Origin: Cyclaneusma minus | Taxonomy: Eukaryota; Ascomycota; Leotiomycetes; Marthamycetales; Marthamycetaceae | Length of the DNA stretch: 64,000 nucleotides | Assembly (NCBI GenBank): GCA_037179335.1 | Contig: JAKZHN010000001.1 | Location: forward strand, 310,001 to 374,000 | Reading direction: 5' to 3' | Shown here: piece after piece, positions 20,960-33,975 of the stretch | Layout: the number at the start of each line of letters is the position of its first letter | Numbering within the stretch: the stretch's first letter is position 1 | Made by a program: the position numbers and the translations under genes | Notes under the pieces: generated by a model | The model's input: the letters and a program-made list of their open reading frames with translations, nothing else | Told to the model about the DNA's origin: nothing | Database searches by the model: none

Positions 20960-22625
20960 CGATCCGGATTCCTCCGGCTGACTTGATGGAAGCAGAGGGC
21001 CGGAATTCGGGATTTGAAGTGGATGCTGCTTAATGCAGCGACGACTTGGAGTTGGAGGTGATGGAATTGGCATGGTGCATTGGTGAGGGTGCTACGAGAG
21101 AGAGGGCTGGTTTGATAAAGTAAATTGTGAAATGTGAAATGATGGGATGGAAGATTATGTGGGAAGTTTGCGTTGTTTATAATTGCGAGTTATAGAGGAA
21201 ATAAATCAGTGGGAACTGGGAAGGCGATTTTGGGTCTGAGTTTGGGTGAATGTTTTTGGTGGTGGTTGCAGATTGGTCACGGCGAGCCTGACTTGGGTTG
21301 CCGGTTGGGTACTTGGGATGTGGACCGGCTTGACTGGGATAAAGTATGAGAGAATGAGATTTTGAAAGATGGAAAGATTTTTGGACTTGGGGAATAAAAC
21401 TTTTAAACGGCCTCTATCAGATTCAGAGCATTTTCTTGCTTTGTTTTCATTGGTTGGTGAACTGAATTCTAGTTTTCTTGCCATAATTTGAATCCGTGCA
21501 ATTGCCAATTGGAATTGCATAATGCTGTGGACATAGAATTGAAGTTTTCAAATTTGAAAAGGAAGAAACAGCTTCTTGCCACCTGGTTCGAGAATACCAT
21601 GGTCATTTAGGAAATGGTATCTCGAATCTCGATTGTTTGAAGTTTTTAAGAACCTAGATTCTAGCCTGTTCTTACGTATCTGGTTTTTCCAACAAGCTGT
21701 TTGTACCGGTAGAGCTTGGTTCTATTTCTCTTCTTTTGCCATTTCCAAGGATATATGCCGGCCATGATCCATCCTGTCCAGATATTAGCTGTTTTCGACT
21801 AGTTTCAGGTTTGAGCTTAAAGCTTTTGAGTACTTGGTTTCATTAGAGGATGCGCTAGTTCGCCTCAGGAGTCAGGTGTTGGAACTCAAATTAGCATCCC
21901 TATCAAGCTGCTTGTCGATATTGACCTCCACTCAATGCCTATCTTAGTCCTTTGCTCCGCTATAGTTGTTCTGGCGACTGGAAGAAATGATATGCAACTT
22001 GATCATACTTGCTCTGTACCAGAGTTCGCAAGATCCACGATCCCCATCAGCACTTAGCAGTACAGAGGCCATATATCACCCTCAGCTTTAACAATCAGGA
22101 ATGAATAATATTGGCATACCATGAAAGATCCCTCTCAGCGCTACCTCTTCCACATCATTGGATTTTGACTCCGGGATTAGAAAAGGATTAAATTTTGGGG
22201 TGTAATAGACCCGCCAATACTAACAATGTTGCAAGATCGGAAAGAGTATGGCCTGCATCACGGCAAGCTTGATATCCATACGTGACGGTCAGGATAAGAC
22301 CGGTAAGAACTCCGCACTTCAGCAGCCCTCTGCCTTCGACATCAAGAGAGCTTCTCCGCCGTGCTCGGAAGAATGGCCCTGTGAGCCACCTTCCAGTAGA
22401 CTTGGAAAGTAGAAAAGAGCAGCAGAGCAGCAGAGTAGCAGATCCGAGGAAGCAAGAAATTGACAACAAAAGAGTCGAGAGCAACGGGCAGCCAAAACTG
22501 CAGCCATATCATTGTTTCTTAACCGAGAATATATATATCTATACTCATGCGCCTCCCCCTTTTCATATCAGTCATCTCAAATCTCCAGCCCCAGCGCACC
22601 CCAAGACACCTCAGATCCCCAAACC
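20960..22625. other. Intergenic, no gene seen
   Basis: The left part is the upstream flank of the tRNA-Thr; the right part is the 3' flank of the potassium transporter. A minus-strand hydrophobic frame at 22188-22484 lacks an ATG start and is probably chance. Confidence 0.45.
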
Positions 22626-25387
22626 TCAAATCTCCTTAATAAAGCCAACCTCCACCAGATTCTCCGTCGGCACGTTCATATCCGCCATCTTCGCCCTCGA
22701 ATTCTCCCGAATCCACAAGAACGCTTCCAGCAGCGCTCGTCGAGCCCAGTTCGTCCCCTTGCGAATCTTCATCTGCTCCTTGCCCATCACATACACCGTC
22801 TGCGCATTGTAGGCCCTGTCCAGAACCGCAAGCTCGCTCTGCACTTCGGGCGAGTGTTCGGCGCTGCTGGCCTGCTCTTCCGGTGGGCGCGTCTTGTCGC
22901 GCGTGATGTAGAGTACGAGCTGCTCGACTATCATCTTGCCCAGGTCGGGTGTCACTACTTGGTCGGTGTAGCCGTGACGGATGGTTAGGCGGTAGCAGTT
23001 TGGGATGGAAGTGCGTTGGATGACGTATCGTTCGCCTTCGGGAATACTGGGCATGCTGAGAGGTCGCATGTGGAAAAATACCATGACTTCGGGTCGTGCT
23101 TTGAACTTTCGGATGAACTGGCTGAACACGACCGGTACGTTGTCGCCCACCTTGTCGAAGAAGATGGCCAGGCCCGCAACCGTTGTGATCTCGCCGCCGC
23201 CAAATGCTTGCGTCAGCATGGGAGTGCCGGAGGGAGAGGTGGTGAGGAGGTGCGAGGGCTGGAAGCGGTCAGTGGCTTCGGCGGCCCACTGCTGTTCTTT
23301 GCCGTAGCGCCAGAGGATGAAGATGCTGCAGAGGAGGAAGGCGAGGAGCAACGTGAACCAAGCGCCGTCGGGGACCTTGGTCAAGACGGACGAAAGGAAC
23401 ATGCCGTCGAAGCAGATGAACACGAGCCAGAGGAAGACAACGACGGGAGGTGGGATGCGCCAGATTAGAAGGGCGACTAGAGCCACCATGTTGGTGGTAA
23501 TGAAGGTGACGAGAATGACGCAGACACCATAAGCATTACCTAGGCGGGTTGTCTAAGGGACATGTCAGTATCTAAGTAGTTGATAGTTCAGGGGACTCAA
23601 GGTTAAAGGGTTCTTGAGAATTTGAAGTTTCCTGGATATCCGGGATCTGAAAGGGTGAATAGACTTACGTTGCTGTAGACAGCAGTGACAATGACAGTGC
23701 CAACCATGAGGAGGAAATTGGCCAGCGGAATAAATATTTGACCATGGAAGGTCGTCGACGTATGAGTCGTCTTAATATGCGGAAAATAGCTCCTTTGCGA
23801 GAATTAGCTTCATATTTTCGAAGTTTTGCAGAGCTGAGTAGCGCCTCTTAGACTTACATGTTCATGACCTGCATTAGAAGCTGGAAAGAGCTAGTAATCA
23901 TAGCCTGTGATGCAACAATAGCGGCCAAAATAGCAATGACCAAGCTGAAGTACAAAGTACCTGGGGGCACTGTGTTGAAAAAAGGATTCGAATATGCTGT
24001 CCCAGAAGCATCTTGTGAAATATAAGCAGCTTGTCCAATGTATGCCATAAGCAAGCAAGGATAAGCGAAAAACAGCCAGGAGAGGGAGACAGATCGTCTA
24101 GAGAAGGCTCCTATATCGGCGAAGAGTGCCTCACAACCTGTAAAGGCCAATAGAATACCTCCAAGCGATCGCCATGCTTCCTCCTTGTTCCTGACAAAAT
24201 AATGTCCGGCGAACCAGGGACTGAAGGCTTTCAGTACTGTATAGTCGTACTGAACTAGGTTGTAGATGGCTGTGATGAGGTTGAACAACAGCCAGACGAC
24301 GACAATTGGAGCCCACGCAGTGGCGATCTTATGTAGTCCAAATGGCTGAACGGCGAAGAGAAGGATCAGGATGGCACACGACACACCCACGATGGTGCTG
24401 GAAGAAATTGTTGGGTCGACAACTTCGATACCTTGGATAGCACCAAGGACACTCTGAGCCGGAGTCAAGACACCATCGCTCATAACAAGAGATACACCAA
24501 GGACTCCAACGACCTTGAGTAAGTTCCTGCAAACTTTAGAGCCTTCGATAAAGTTTCTCAAGGTCTTTGCCGTAGGTCGCAAGTCCCCAGTTCTGTGTCT
24601 TTCCATCTTGATCGTACCGGCAACGTTAGGGTCGCGGCGCACAATGTTCGCATATCTGGCCAGGAGGGAGTATAGAGCAAAGGTTCCGCCTTCTCCATCA
24701 TCATCGGCACGAAGAACAATCATGACGTATTTGATGGTGACCATGAGTGTAAGAGACCAGATGATGATAGAGAGAACACCGAGCAGGTCCTCGTAGTCTG
24801 GTTGGCTCGTGAAGGTCGACGAATAGACGTATAGAGGACTGGTACCGATGTCTCCGTAGATGACACCAGTTGACTGGTAGGCAAGCCAGATGAGGAGCCA
24901 TCCTTTGTATTCCTTGGAGATGTTAGCACATGGTGTTGATGGGAAAGGACCTTTCAATGGACGATGTGGAAATAGATAATGGCATGGTGGCTGAGTCAAC
25001 TTCTTCTACCTAGGTAGGTAGCTCAGGGGATCTCAAATCAGGGGATCATCTTTAGTACTTGAATTGCTTCTCGTGACTACAGACCAAACCCTTCCTCTGA
25101 GATTCCCCAAATCTGAGCAGACGAAGAAGAAAGTCACCCGTCACTGACATTCCACTAGCCACCCCTTGAATTGTTCGTACCTGCTTCTTCTTGAGATTCA
25201 AGTCATGATCGGCAGATCGCTTGAAGGCTTCTGCATCGTCTTCGGCCTGTCTCTCGGCAAGCTTTTCAGCTATGGCGGCCTCGTTTCGAAAGACGGCATA
25301 GCTGTTCTTTTCGTCGGACTCCGCAGCGTTTACTGGAGAGATATCATCGCCAAACTGAATATGAGGCGACTCGGTTTCGAGACTCAT
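22626..25387 (-). CDS. HAK/KUP-type high-affinity potassium transporter
   Basis: Four exons (25387-25181, 24912-23858, 23792-23669, 23552-22626) encode about 770 residues. The introns are 268, 65 and 116 bases; intron 1 has TGCTAAC beside its acceptor. The protein has an acidic cytosolic N-terminus ending LKKKQ. Then come TM1 with AYQSTGVIYGDIGTSPLY (GDIGTSP at 89-95) and GEGGTFALYSLLAR near 142-155, both signatures of the HAK/KUP/KT family. About 12 membrane segments follow, then a soluble C-terminal domain. Family members are plasma-membrane K+-H+ symporters used when external K+ is low. The chosen ATG is the second codon of a GTG-ATG pair. The long first intron is the least certain junction, but joining LKKKQ to EYKGWLLIW matches the usual family arrangement. 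The family is clear; the gene symbol varies between fungi. Confidence 0.92.
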
Positions 25388-27411
25388 CACTGCGCGCCTA
25401 GGGACGACGCAGTGTACGGGACTGGTAGAGCTTTTCGAAGGTGCGGGCAGGAATGAGAAAGGCCGATTCGCGTGGGAAACAGAAAAGCGAGCTGAGCGCT
25501 TGAGGAATGCTGACGAACAGCGACGAAAGGGCAGAGGGAAACAAAGAAAAGAGTCCGCAGGACCACGAGTCGCAGCCTACCTTATATACACAGGAACATG
25601 AATAAACGAGAGCAGGCATCATGGCCCGCTCTCAGACATGTGAACCCATCCTTCGGCCTAAAGTTCAATGCATGCTTTTGTGGGTTTTGGGGGATATCCG
25701 TCCCCGGCGGATCGACCTACTTGGGGATTGGGGCTGAAATCTAACAGATTTGACATGCACATGCAGTCTTGGACAGCTTGGGACTTCCAAAGCGGGAGGG
25801 TGGAGGCACCACGCGGCAAGGCCAGGCCATCTTGTGAAAGGATACGAGCCGTGGACGGCGCATAAGAGCAGTCAGATTAATTACCCACTGGTCAGGATAG
25901 TCGTCTCCTCTTGAATACCGACGTTCGTGCTCGAGGTTGGTATCCAGTTCTGCTGACCAGCGGCTGATTGTCGGAAGCACAGTTGTATATTGTACAGGTA
26001 TGGTGTTGAGGACGTCTTGGGGTATGTGTGGGAACGGGCTGGCCAGTTGCAAGACGCGGTGACTCGAATAGGGCTTATCGTCGAAAGGCGATTCGAGTAT
26101 AAAAATGCCTCATATAAAAGGTGAGCGTGGGCAGATTCCTTGGTATGGACATGGGCCGTGGCTCTGGATAAATCCCTCAACCCTCGATTCTCAGCCTCCC
26201 TGCGAGTAAGGGCTTCAGCTTCCCCACACCCACGGACCACGCGGATTGTGCATAGCGGAGTTCATATTTGATGTGACTTGAGTTGTTGATCGAGGCTGAG
26301 GCGCTTCCAGGAGATGATACGGGCTGTCGAGAGGCGTTGAGCGGATCTGGCCTTCTCGCCGAGCTGGTCAGACTCTCCGCCTGTCGCCATGGCCAGCCCT
26401 GCAGTCTGGGAGGTCTTCCCCGGACAGTAGCACTTCAATACATGTACACATGTTCGGTGCATGCTGACTGCTGGCTGGAGGTGTTCCTTTGAGGTGGTGA
26501 AGGGATGGTGCAAGATCCCGAGTCCAAGCCCGTCCGGGGTTCAATGCAGAGTCGCACAGACTTGGCCCGCACCGATTGACCAATAGCGTCGACTCCTTAG
26601 GGCAAGCCTCTAATGGAACGTCCAGATTGGATAGACTGTCAGACATATCTTCGAGCCTTCACTCCGAAAAGCAAAGAGGTGGCTTGAACTTGCAGCATAC
26701 TCTACAAGTATTTTGAATTACTGGGCGTTGTAGAGCTTTGTGCAGAAGTCAGGCTCGGGAACCTGGAAAGGGTGTGTGTATCCGCGAGTGTATTGGCTCC
26801 TGCAACACGAGGATATCTTGCAGTTGCGAGCATCACCGGAAACGGCAGACCTCAGCTTTCATATGCTGGGACTCTATATTAATATCTTGTATTTGTCACT
26901 AGGACCCGAAGGCATAAAGTCCAGATAAGAGTGGCTAGGACAATACTAGCACGCGGGAAAGATCTGAACGCACATATGTATCGATTTGAATTATCAAACC
27001 CGCAGTAGTACTGTAGTCGTCTGTGAGAGGGCACGGAATGTCATATAAAATCGACGGCAAGTAGCTAGAAGCTAAGAAACCTAAGCCCCTTCTGAATCAG
27101 CAGTAGCACTCAACAGCATTTGAAGATCAGATTAGGAACTAAACTTTAAAATTCCGAGATACATAGTAATATCAGCATTCAGCGACTCACCGACTGCCTG
27201 AGTCTATCATCTGAGCGTCAGCCGAAGGTTGTTGACCTCGACGATAAGCTTATCTTATCGCAGAGCCCGGCAACCGGGGTTCAAGTTCTGTACTGGATTT
27301 TTTGCGCCTTTCTCAAATTCGGCCTCGTCGGTTTTTGACTTCCCGTCAAATCTTTGGAACGTCTCTCGCGTCGCCCCAGCTTTCCCTCTTCTTCGAGTCG
27401 CCTAGCACGAA
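25388..27411. other. Divergent intergenic region between the K+ transporter and Rcm1
   Basis: This 2-kb region holds the promoters of two divergently transcribed genes. No additional gene, tRNA or repeat was recognised. Several short open frames on both strands show no domain. Confidence 0.5.
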
Positions 27412-29458
27412 ATGCTCTATCACGAGGCTGCAGATGCCCTGTCCTCGCCCACCAATGCTGGCGGCAGTCTGAAAGCCCGCATCTTTGCCAACAAAACTGC
27501 CAGTACCGGCAGCTCCTCGCCCGCCCAGATCTACGCCCTAGTCATCGAGAGCTGTAAGTGGAGTAAGCTGCTGAGCGAGGTCATCGAGAATGCCAATTTG
27601 CTGGCCCTTGAGCGGAAGGTGAGTCAAAAGCCCAGAACTCACTGCAGTTCGTCGAAGCCCCAAAAAGCTGTCGCGAGCCCAATTCACTGTTGATTCTGCT
27701 CTTAGACGGATTCTATATATACCTACAAGCTATTGGTTGCTAACGGATGCTTTTTGACAGCTCACCCCTATCCTCGCCGTGCTTCTCGTCCACGACCTTC
27801 TGCTCGCGAAGAAAGGGATTGCGCTCCCGGCCACCCACGGACTGAGAACAGCAGTAGAGAAACACAAGGCACGTCTGCAAGCCGAGTTCACCAAGGCGCG
27901 AATACGAAGGAAAATCGGCTCGGTTGAAGCTCTGAAACTATATATCAACAGTGGCCAGGAAGACGAGGCGCGGCAAAGCAATCAGTATTACCGTCCGAGG
28001 TGGGTACGTATCAACTCGCTCAAGACGACACTGGAGGCGCAGCTGGAGAGTACATTCAAGGATTTTGAACAGGTACAAGATGTACAGGAACTCAAGCAGT
28101 GGGGAAAGTGTCAGCTTTGTGTGGATGTCCATGTACCAAACTTGGTCGCGGTGTCACAGTCAACGGACCTGACGAAGAGCGAAGCGTACAAGTCGGGGCT
28201 CATCATATTCCAGGACAAGGCGTCGTGCTTTCCCGCATGTCTGCTGAACACGGTTCCAGACGATGGGGACGTTATTGACGCATGTGCAGCTCCGGGGAAT
28301 AAGACTACGCATGTGGCTGCAATTCTCCAGGCACAAGTCGCTGACAATGCGGATCTCAAGCGGACCATCCATGCCTTTGAAAAGAATGCCGTCCGAGCTC
28401 AGACTCTGGATAAGATGGTCAAGCTGGCTGGCTCTGGAGAATTCACGGAGATCCACGCTAGCCATGATTTTCTCAAAGTCGATCCCAGTGCCGCAATTTA
28501 TAGCAATGTTGGGGCCCTGCTACTAGATCCAAGCTGCTCTGGTAGTGGTATTGTTGGGCGGGATGATATCCCCTCTCTGATTTTACCATCTGCATCCGGA
28601 AAAGCGCCATCGACTTCATCTAAGTCGAGCAAAGGTGCAAGCAAAAAACGAAAGCGCGATGCTTCCGAGCCAGAAAAGGAGAAGGTAGAGCTCCTCGTGG
28701 ACGACGATGGAGAGGTCGAAGAGGTTGATAGCGAAGACAAGCTGCAATTGCGACTCGAAGCCCTCTCGAAATTCCAACTCGAGATTATCCTCCACGCCTT
28801 CAAATTTCCTGCAGCTCGAAAAGTGTCATATTCGACATGTTCCATCTATGCTGAGGAAAACGAGAAAGTTGTACTTCAGGCCTTGCAATCGAGTGTTGCT
28901 CGGGAGAGGAGCTGGCGATTGCTGCTTCGAGGTGAACAGGTCAAAGGAATGCGAGAGTGGCCTGTCAGGGGCTCAATTGAAGCCTCGGAGTCTAGAGAGG
29001 ATGTTGCCGAGGCTTGCATTCGAGCAGCGAAAGACGACAAACATGGGACTATGGGCTTTTTCCTAGCATGCTTTGTGAGAGACTCTAGCTTTGAATCTGG
29101 GAAAGTCATCCCCGCCGAAGCAAAATCCACCGAACGAATTGGTACAAACAGCTCTCACACAGGTGAGAAGGAAATAACTTCCGAACATTTGGACGGACGA
29201 GAAGATGCTGCATCTGATGAGGGGAACGGAGAAGAATGGAACGGCTTCGATGACGAGAACGAGGACGAGAACGATGCTCACAAGACGACAGCCGACGAGA
29301 CAGCGGAGCTCTCAGGACCGGATGACCAGAAAAGGCAACGCAGAAAGCTGACACCCCTGGACAACCCGAAGAATCGGACGAGCCTTCTGGTAGGACAAAA
29401 GAACAAGAGCGGGAAGAAGAGGAAAGGGAAGCAAAGCAATGGGAAGCAGGCTAAGTAG
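27412..29458 (+). CDS. RCM1: 25S rRNA (cytosine-C5)-methyltransferase, Rcm1/NSUN5 family
   Basis: Two exons, 27412-27618 and 27761-29458, encode 634 residues. The 142-base intron has a GTGAGT donor and a TTGCTAAC branch site. An N-terminal helical/PUA-like region (KARIFANKTAS...IYALVIES) precedes the RsmB/NOP2-type Rossmann methyltransferase. The SAM motif DACAAPGNKTTH lies near 242-253. The two catalytic cysteines are in LLDPSCSGSG (about Cys328) and YSTCSIYAEENE (about Cys429). A Lys/Ser-rich insert (about 350-395) lies between them and looks like a nucleolar-localisation loop. The acidic, then Lys-rich tail is also nucleolar-like. Yeast Rcm1 makes one m5C in domain IV of 25S rRNA in the nucleolus; the same role is inferred here. 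Confidence 0.92.
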
Positions 29459-32053
29459 TTCTAGCTCTCATTGTTGTATGATGGACACGGGCTGATCTCG
29501 TGGCTGATGCGAACAACTGAGATACCTTGGAGCTTGCAGATTTTCTCGTGAAACCACTGAAGCCTTGAAGTCAAGATAATCACCGACGGGGTGGTTGACG
29601 CTTGAAGCTGATCTATTGGTGAGCAATTCCGACTGCCTGGCATGCATGCAACCACCTTGAGCCCTGGATGCGGCACGGAAGCTGTGCCCAAGTACTACGT
29701 GTACAGAGTACAAAGTACAACAAGCCTTGCACAAAGCTGATAAGAGCTCAATTGGTGATCGATTTCGAGTACGACCAAGGCGCAGTTCAGGGTCCTCAGC
29801 CCGCAGCCCGCAGCTCCTCACTCGTGGAACAAATATGAGGTCCTCTCCCTACCTGTGAGTCATGGATGGTTGACAAAATGCAAAGGCCCGCTGTTTTCCT
29901 GTTGACTGTGTACTTCAATCGCATTGTCATGCAATAATGCCAGTTTTGTTCAAACAGAAGCCGGACTCGGATGAAGCTCTATCAGGCCGGCAGGTGAAGT
30001 GGCTTGGAGCTGGTGGTGATTACTGATTGAAGTTTTCGGTTTCTGTTGATGTGAGCTTGATTTATGGACCTTCCTTTTTACCTCGGTTCATCTGAGTCTG
30101 GGCATTTCGTTTTGGAAGCCGAGTTAGGATGGCATCTCCGGATAGACATCCCTACCGACCGAGTCGCCAAGATGAAAAGCTGAACCGTGCAGACATGTTT
30201 CTGCGTTGACGTCTGTTTTTTTCTACAGGCAACAGGGATGATAGAATGACAGGATTCCATAGCCTAAGAGGAGCTTGCCGGTCGATCTGCTCATGTCTGC
30301 AGGAACGAAAGCGAAAGCGACTGGAACATTGAAGGGTCAAGGGGCTTGAACCTTGCCGATTAGATAGGCGAGGTGTGAGACTGATGTGGGAGAGCCACGA
30401 TCAACTCAAGCGTCAAACATAGCTTTTTGATTTTCGCCATGTCGGCTTTCGCATTTCCACAAGTCCACGATGATGACAGTTCTTTGGGAGACCCCCTTTT
30501 GCCTTTTCGGAATGGGAGGCTCCATCCAACTTGGGGACCTCCGTAGTTAGGTCCATATGTAGCCTCTGTAGTCGAAAGGCGAATGACGCAGACCACTCAT
30601 ATTAAATGCTGGTCGTGTTGCAGTCCTTGCCGGGGGGGTGGGGGGGTACGAGTGCACTGCTTGGCACTCGGGGTCGTAGTTGGACTGAACTCGGGGTGTG
30701 GCGGCGAAGCTTTCTCACGTACTCGTGGGCCCTTTTTCCCGTATCAGCAACTACATGTAATTGAGGGTCTATGTGAAGACCACCTTTCTACCCTCGCCCG
30801 GCGGTTTTCAAACCCTCAATTAGACCACTTTTTAGCGACCAGACCACGGTGGCTTACGTCTGAGATTTTGCACTGTGGCTGGAGGGAGATCGCTTTTCGC
30901 ACGCAAACCACTCAAATACATGGTATACTTCTAGAAGCTCGCAACGGATGTGCGTAGGGATGTATTGTCCGGAAAGTCCGTGGCGCGGTGCTCGGGATTT
31001 TCATTTCCCAGACAGGCATAACCTGGCTATTTTTACCGATTTTCACGTGTCGCAGACGCCAAGCCGGCGGGCCACAAGGTCTCGGCTCCACTATCAGTCC
31101 CAAGCCGGGCCCAGGCGTCAACATGTGCGTGCACCCTGGATTTGAGATTTTGAGAGCAGCCTTGCAGAGCTTGGGGCTCTGTTTGTCGGACGTGCTCGTG
31201 TCAGATTTTTTTTTTTTGGCGACTGACCGGGACTTCGAGACGATCTTTATTTGCGACTCCGCGTCTGGAGATTACATAAACACGAATCGAAGGGCCAGAC
31301 CCAAGGGCGAACAGAATATGGCTGGAATGGTGGAAAAAGGAAAGCTCCTTCTAAGAGCTATCTATTATCAGAGTTTAGGGGCAAGGCCGGTACGAAAGGC
31401 AAAATGGATGAGCGGATGACGAATCGAAGGGCGCGAAAGTCTTAGGGGTGCGGCTGTCGCCCAGAGCTTTGCATTTGATACGAAAGCGAGGAAGCTAGGG
31501 CACTTGGCAGGCCAAAAAGCGTGCCGAGTTACCGACAGAGCGGGCGCAGCCGCAACTAAGTGCGCCCTTTCGCCAATCACGGAGCCGAAAGCGACACTTC
31601 CACGCTGAACCCAGCGTCATCGTCTTTGTGGACTTTGGACATAGGGAAACCGGAGCTCACACAGTTCCGCAGCCTGTCCAAGTCCGGCGCGCAGGCGGCA
31701 GTGGCTCTCCTCTGAGTCCTATCTCCGCCCCCTACCACTGACCGGGCCAGGCTAAGTGATGCACATGTACATATATCATATGCCTTGCGCCAGCACACAC
31801 TCTTTTGCTACCACAGACGCAGCTTCCGTGCTAACACTCACCCACTCACTCGCTTGCTAAGACGGATTTGCCCCATCGACTGCTTCACAGGACAACCAGG
31901 TGAACCGAGCCTGTCTCTTCTAATTAGCGACGACGACAAACTAGCGAACGGCAATCAAAGACTCAGCACAGAACATTGATTTCCAGGCCAACGACAACAC
32001 CTGACCCAGCCTTGGTGGATTTGGGAGTACATGTAGGAGGAGGCAGAGCCAAA
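29459..32053. other. Intergenic, with homopolymer runs
   Basis: No gene is supported in 2.6 kb. A G-rich run lies at about 30631-30647 and a run of 13 T at about 31206-31218. The last 250 bases are C/A-rich leader sequence of the transporter gene at 32054. Confidence 0.5.
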
Positions 32054-33975
32054 ATGACGACACCATCGTCCGCCTCATCCAACATGGCTTCCGACAACGA
32101 CGTCGAGGCGCAGAAGAGTCGGCCACAAGAAACCCAACACAAACCCAAGCGCGCAAATCACTGGAAGTTTGTGTTCGACCAAACCCACGTCACCGATGAT
32201 GTCCTCAACCACCCATACAAGGGCTCCGGCACCGAGGAAGACCCCTACGTCGTCGAATACATCCCCCACGACCCACGGAATCCCATGAACTTCCCCACCT
32301 GGAAGAAGTACTTCCTTACCGTCATGGTCGCTATCGCCACGCTCGCCGTTGCTTTTTGCTCTTCAGCATATTCGGGCGGTGTCTCCGAGATCATTCAGCA
32401 GTTTGGTATCTCTCAAGAAGTATCGATATTGGGAGTCTCCCTCTTCGTGCTGGGTTTTGCAATCGGTCCCTTATTATGGGCGCCTATGAGCGAGCTCTAC
32501 GGTCGCCAGGTCCTCTTCTTCGGCACCTACGCCATGCTGACAGCTTTCAACGCTGGAGCAGCCGGCGCCCAGAACCCCCAGACGCTCATCATCCTGCGCT
32601 TCTTCGCCGGTGCTTTTGGATCTTCGCCACTTACGAACGCAGGCGGCGTTATCGCAGACATGTTTAACGCCGAGCAGCGCGGAATCGCCATGGCAGTGTT
32701 CGCCGCAGCGCCCTTCCTAGGTCCCTCCATTGGACCAATTGTGGGTGGATTTGTTGGCGATTCGATTGGCTGGCGCTGGCTCGAAGGTATCATGGCTATT
32801 TTCACCGGTACACTGTGGATCATTGGCTCCCTCACCATTCCTGAAACCTACTCGCCCGTCATCCTGCGCAAGCGTGCTGCCATCCTCAGCAAGCAGACCG
32901 GAAAGGTGTACAAGTCGAGCCAAGAAATCCGCAATGGCAAGAAGACGGTTACGCAAGAATTCAAGGTCGCACTCAGCAGACCGTGGATCCTTCTGTTCAA
33001 GGAGCCAATCGTGCTGCTCCTAAGCATGTACATGGCTATCATCTACGGCACTCTGTACATGTGTTTCTCGGCATTCCCCATCGTCTATGAGGAAAAGCGT
33101 GGCTGGTCAGCAGGCATTGGCGGTTTGGCATTCCTTGGTGTTTTGGTGGGTATGCTCGGAGGTGTGGCTCTTACCTTTCCAGACAACACTCGATACAAGC
33201 GTGTATCACAGAAGCACAACGGTGCCGCGCCGCCAGAAGCACGACTACCACCGGGCATGCTGGGAGCCATTGCTCTGCCGATCGGACTGTTTTGGTTCGC
33301 ATGGACGAACTACACCAGCATCCACTGGTCTGTTAGCATCATCGGAACGGCGCCCTTTGGCTTCGGCATGGTTCTCGTGTTCTTGTCCATTATGAACTAC
33401 CTCATCGACGCCTACGTCATCTACGCCGCTTCGGTACTGGCAGCAAACTCCGTTCTCCGTTCGCTGTTCGGTGCCGCCTTCCCGCTATTCACGACCTGTA
33501 AGATTCCCCAAGTCATGCATTTCTACATTCTCGAATCCATACTGACCTATTCTCAACAGACATGTACGACAACCTAGGCATCCACTGGGCATCCTCAGTT
33601 CCCGCCTTCCTGGCGCTCGCTTGCCTGCCCTTCCCATTCCTATTCTACAAGTACGGCGCGCAGATCCGCAAGCGCTGCAAATACGCAGCAGAGGCAGCAA
33701 GGGTGTATGCAGAAATGACAAAGACGAGGACCAACAACCCAGACGACTATGAGGACGAGGCACTAGGCCAAGTAGGCGCCGTGTATGATGGAAATGGCCA
33801 CATTGTGCGCGTGGACAGGGACACTGGCAGACACCTGGAGGTTCTTGGGGAGGGACATGGCGAGAAGGGAAAGCCGGTGGACGAAGACACGCTGAATAAT
33901 CTTGCAGCGGCCAAGGAGCAGGGAGAGAAGAGGAGCGAAGAGGGCGGTACAAGCCAAGATTCTTCGAGGCCGTGA
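32054..33975 (+). CDS. MFS transporter, DHA1 drug/polyamine antiporter type
   Basis: Two exons, 32054-33497 and 33560-33975, encode 619 residues. The 62-base intron has a GTAAG donor and an AACAG acceptor, and joins FPLFTT to YMYDNLGIHWA through a split Tyr codon. The N-terminus is soluble and leads into DPRNPMNF (73-80), the motif placed just before TM1 in fungal DHA1 carriers. Motif A-like APMSELYGR (143-151) and antiporter motif C-like GPSIGPIVGG (223-232) are visible, with 12 predicted membrane helices and a central loop rich in Lys. The C-terminal tail (about 100 residues) is hydrophilic. Such proteins export azoles, polyamines or other toxic compounds at the plasma membrane by proton antiport. 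The ATG chosen has a good context (CCAAAATGA). The substrate is unknown. Confidence 0.92.

Noticed and set aside
22188..22484. 98-codon hydrophobic minus-strand frame downstream of the potassium transporter
   Set aside because: It has no ATG start and no recognisable family; probably chance in a C/T-rich flank.
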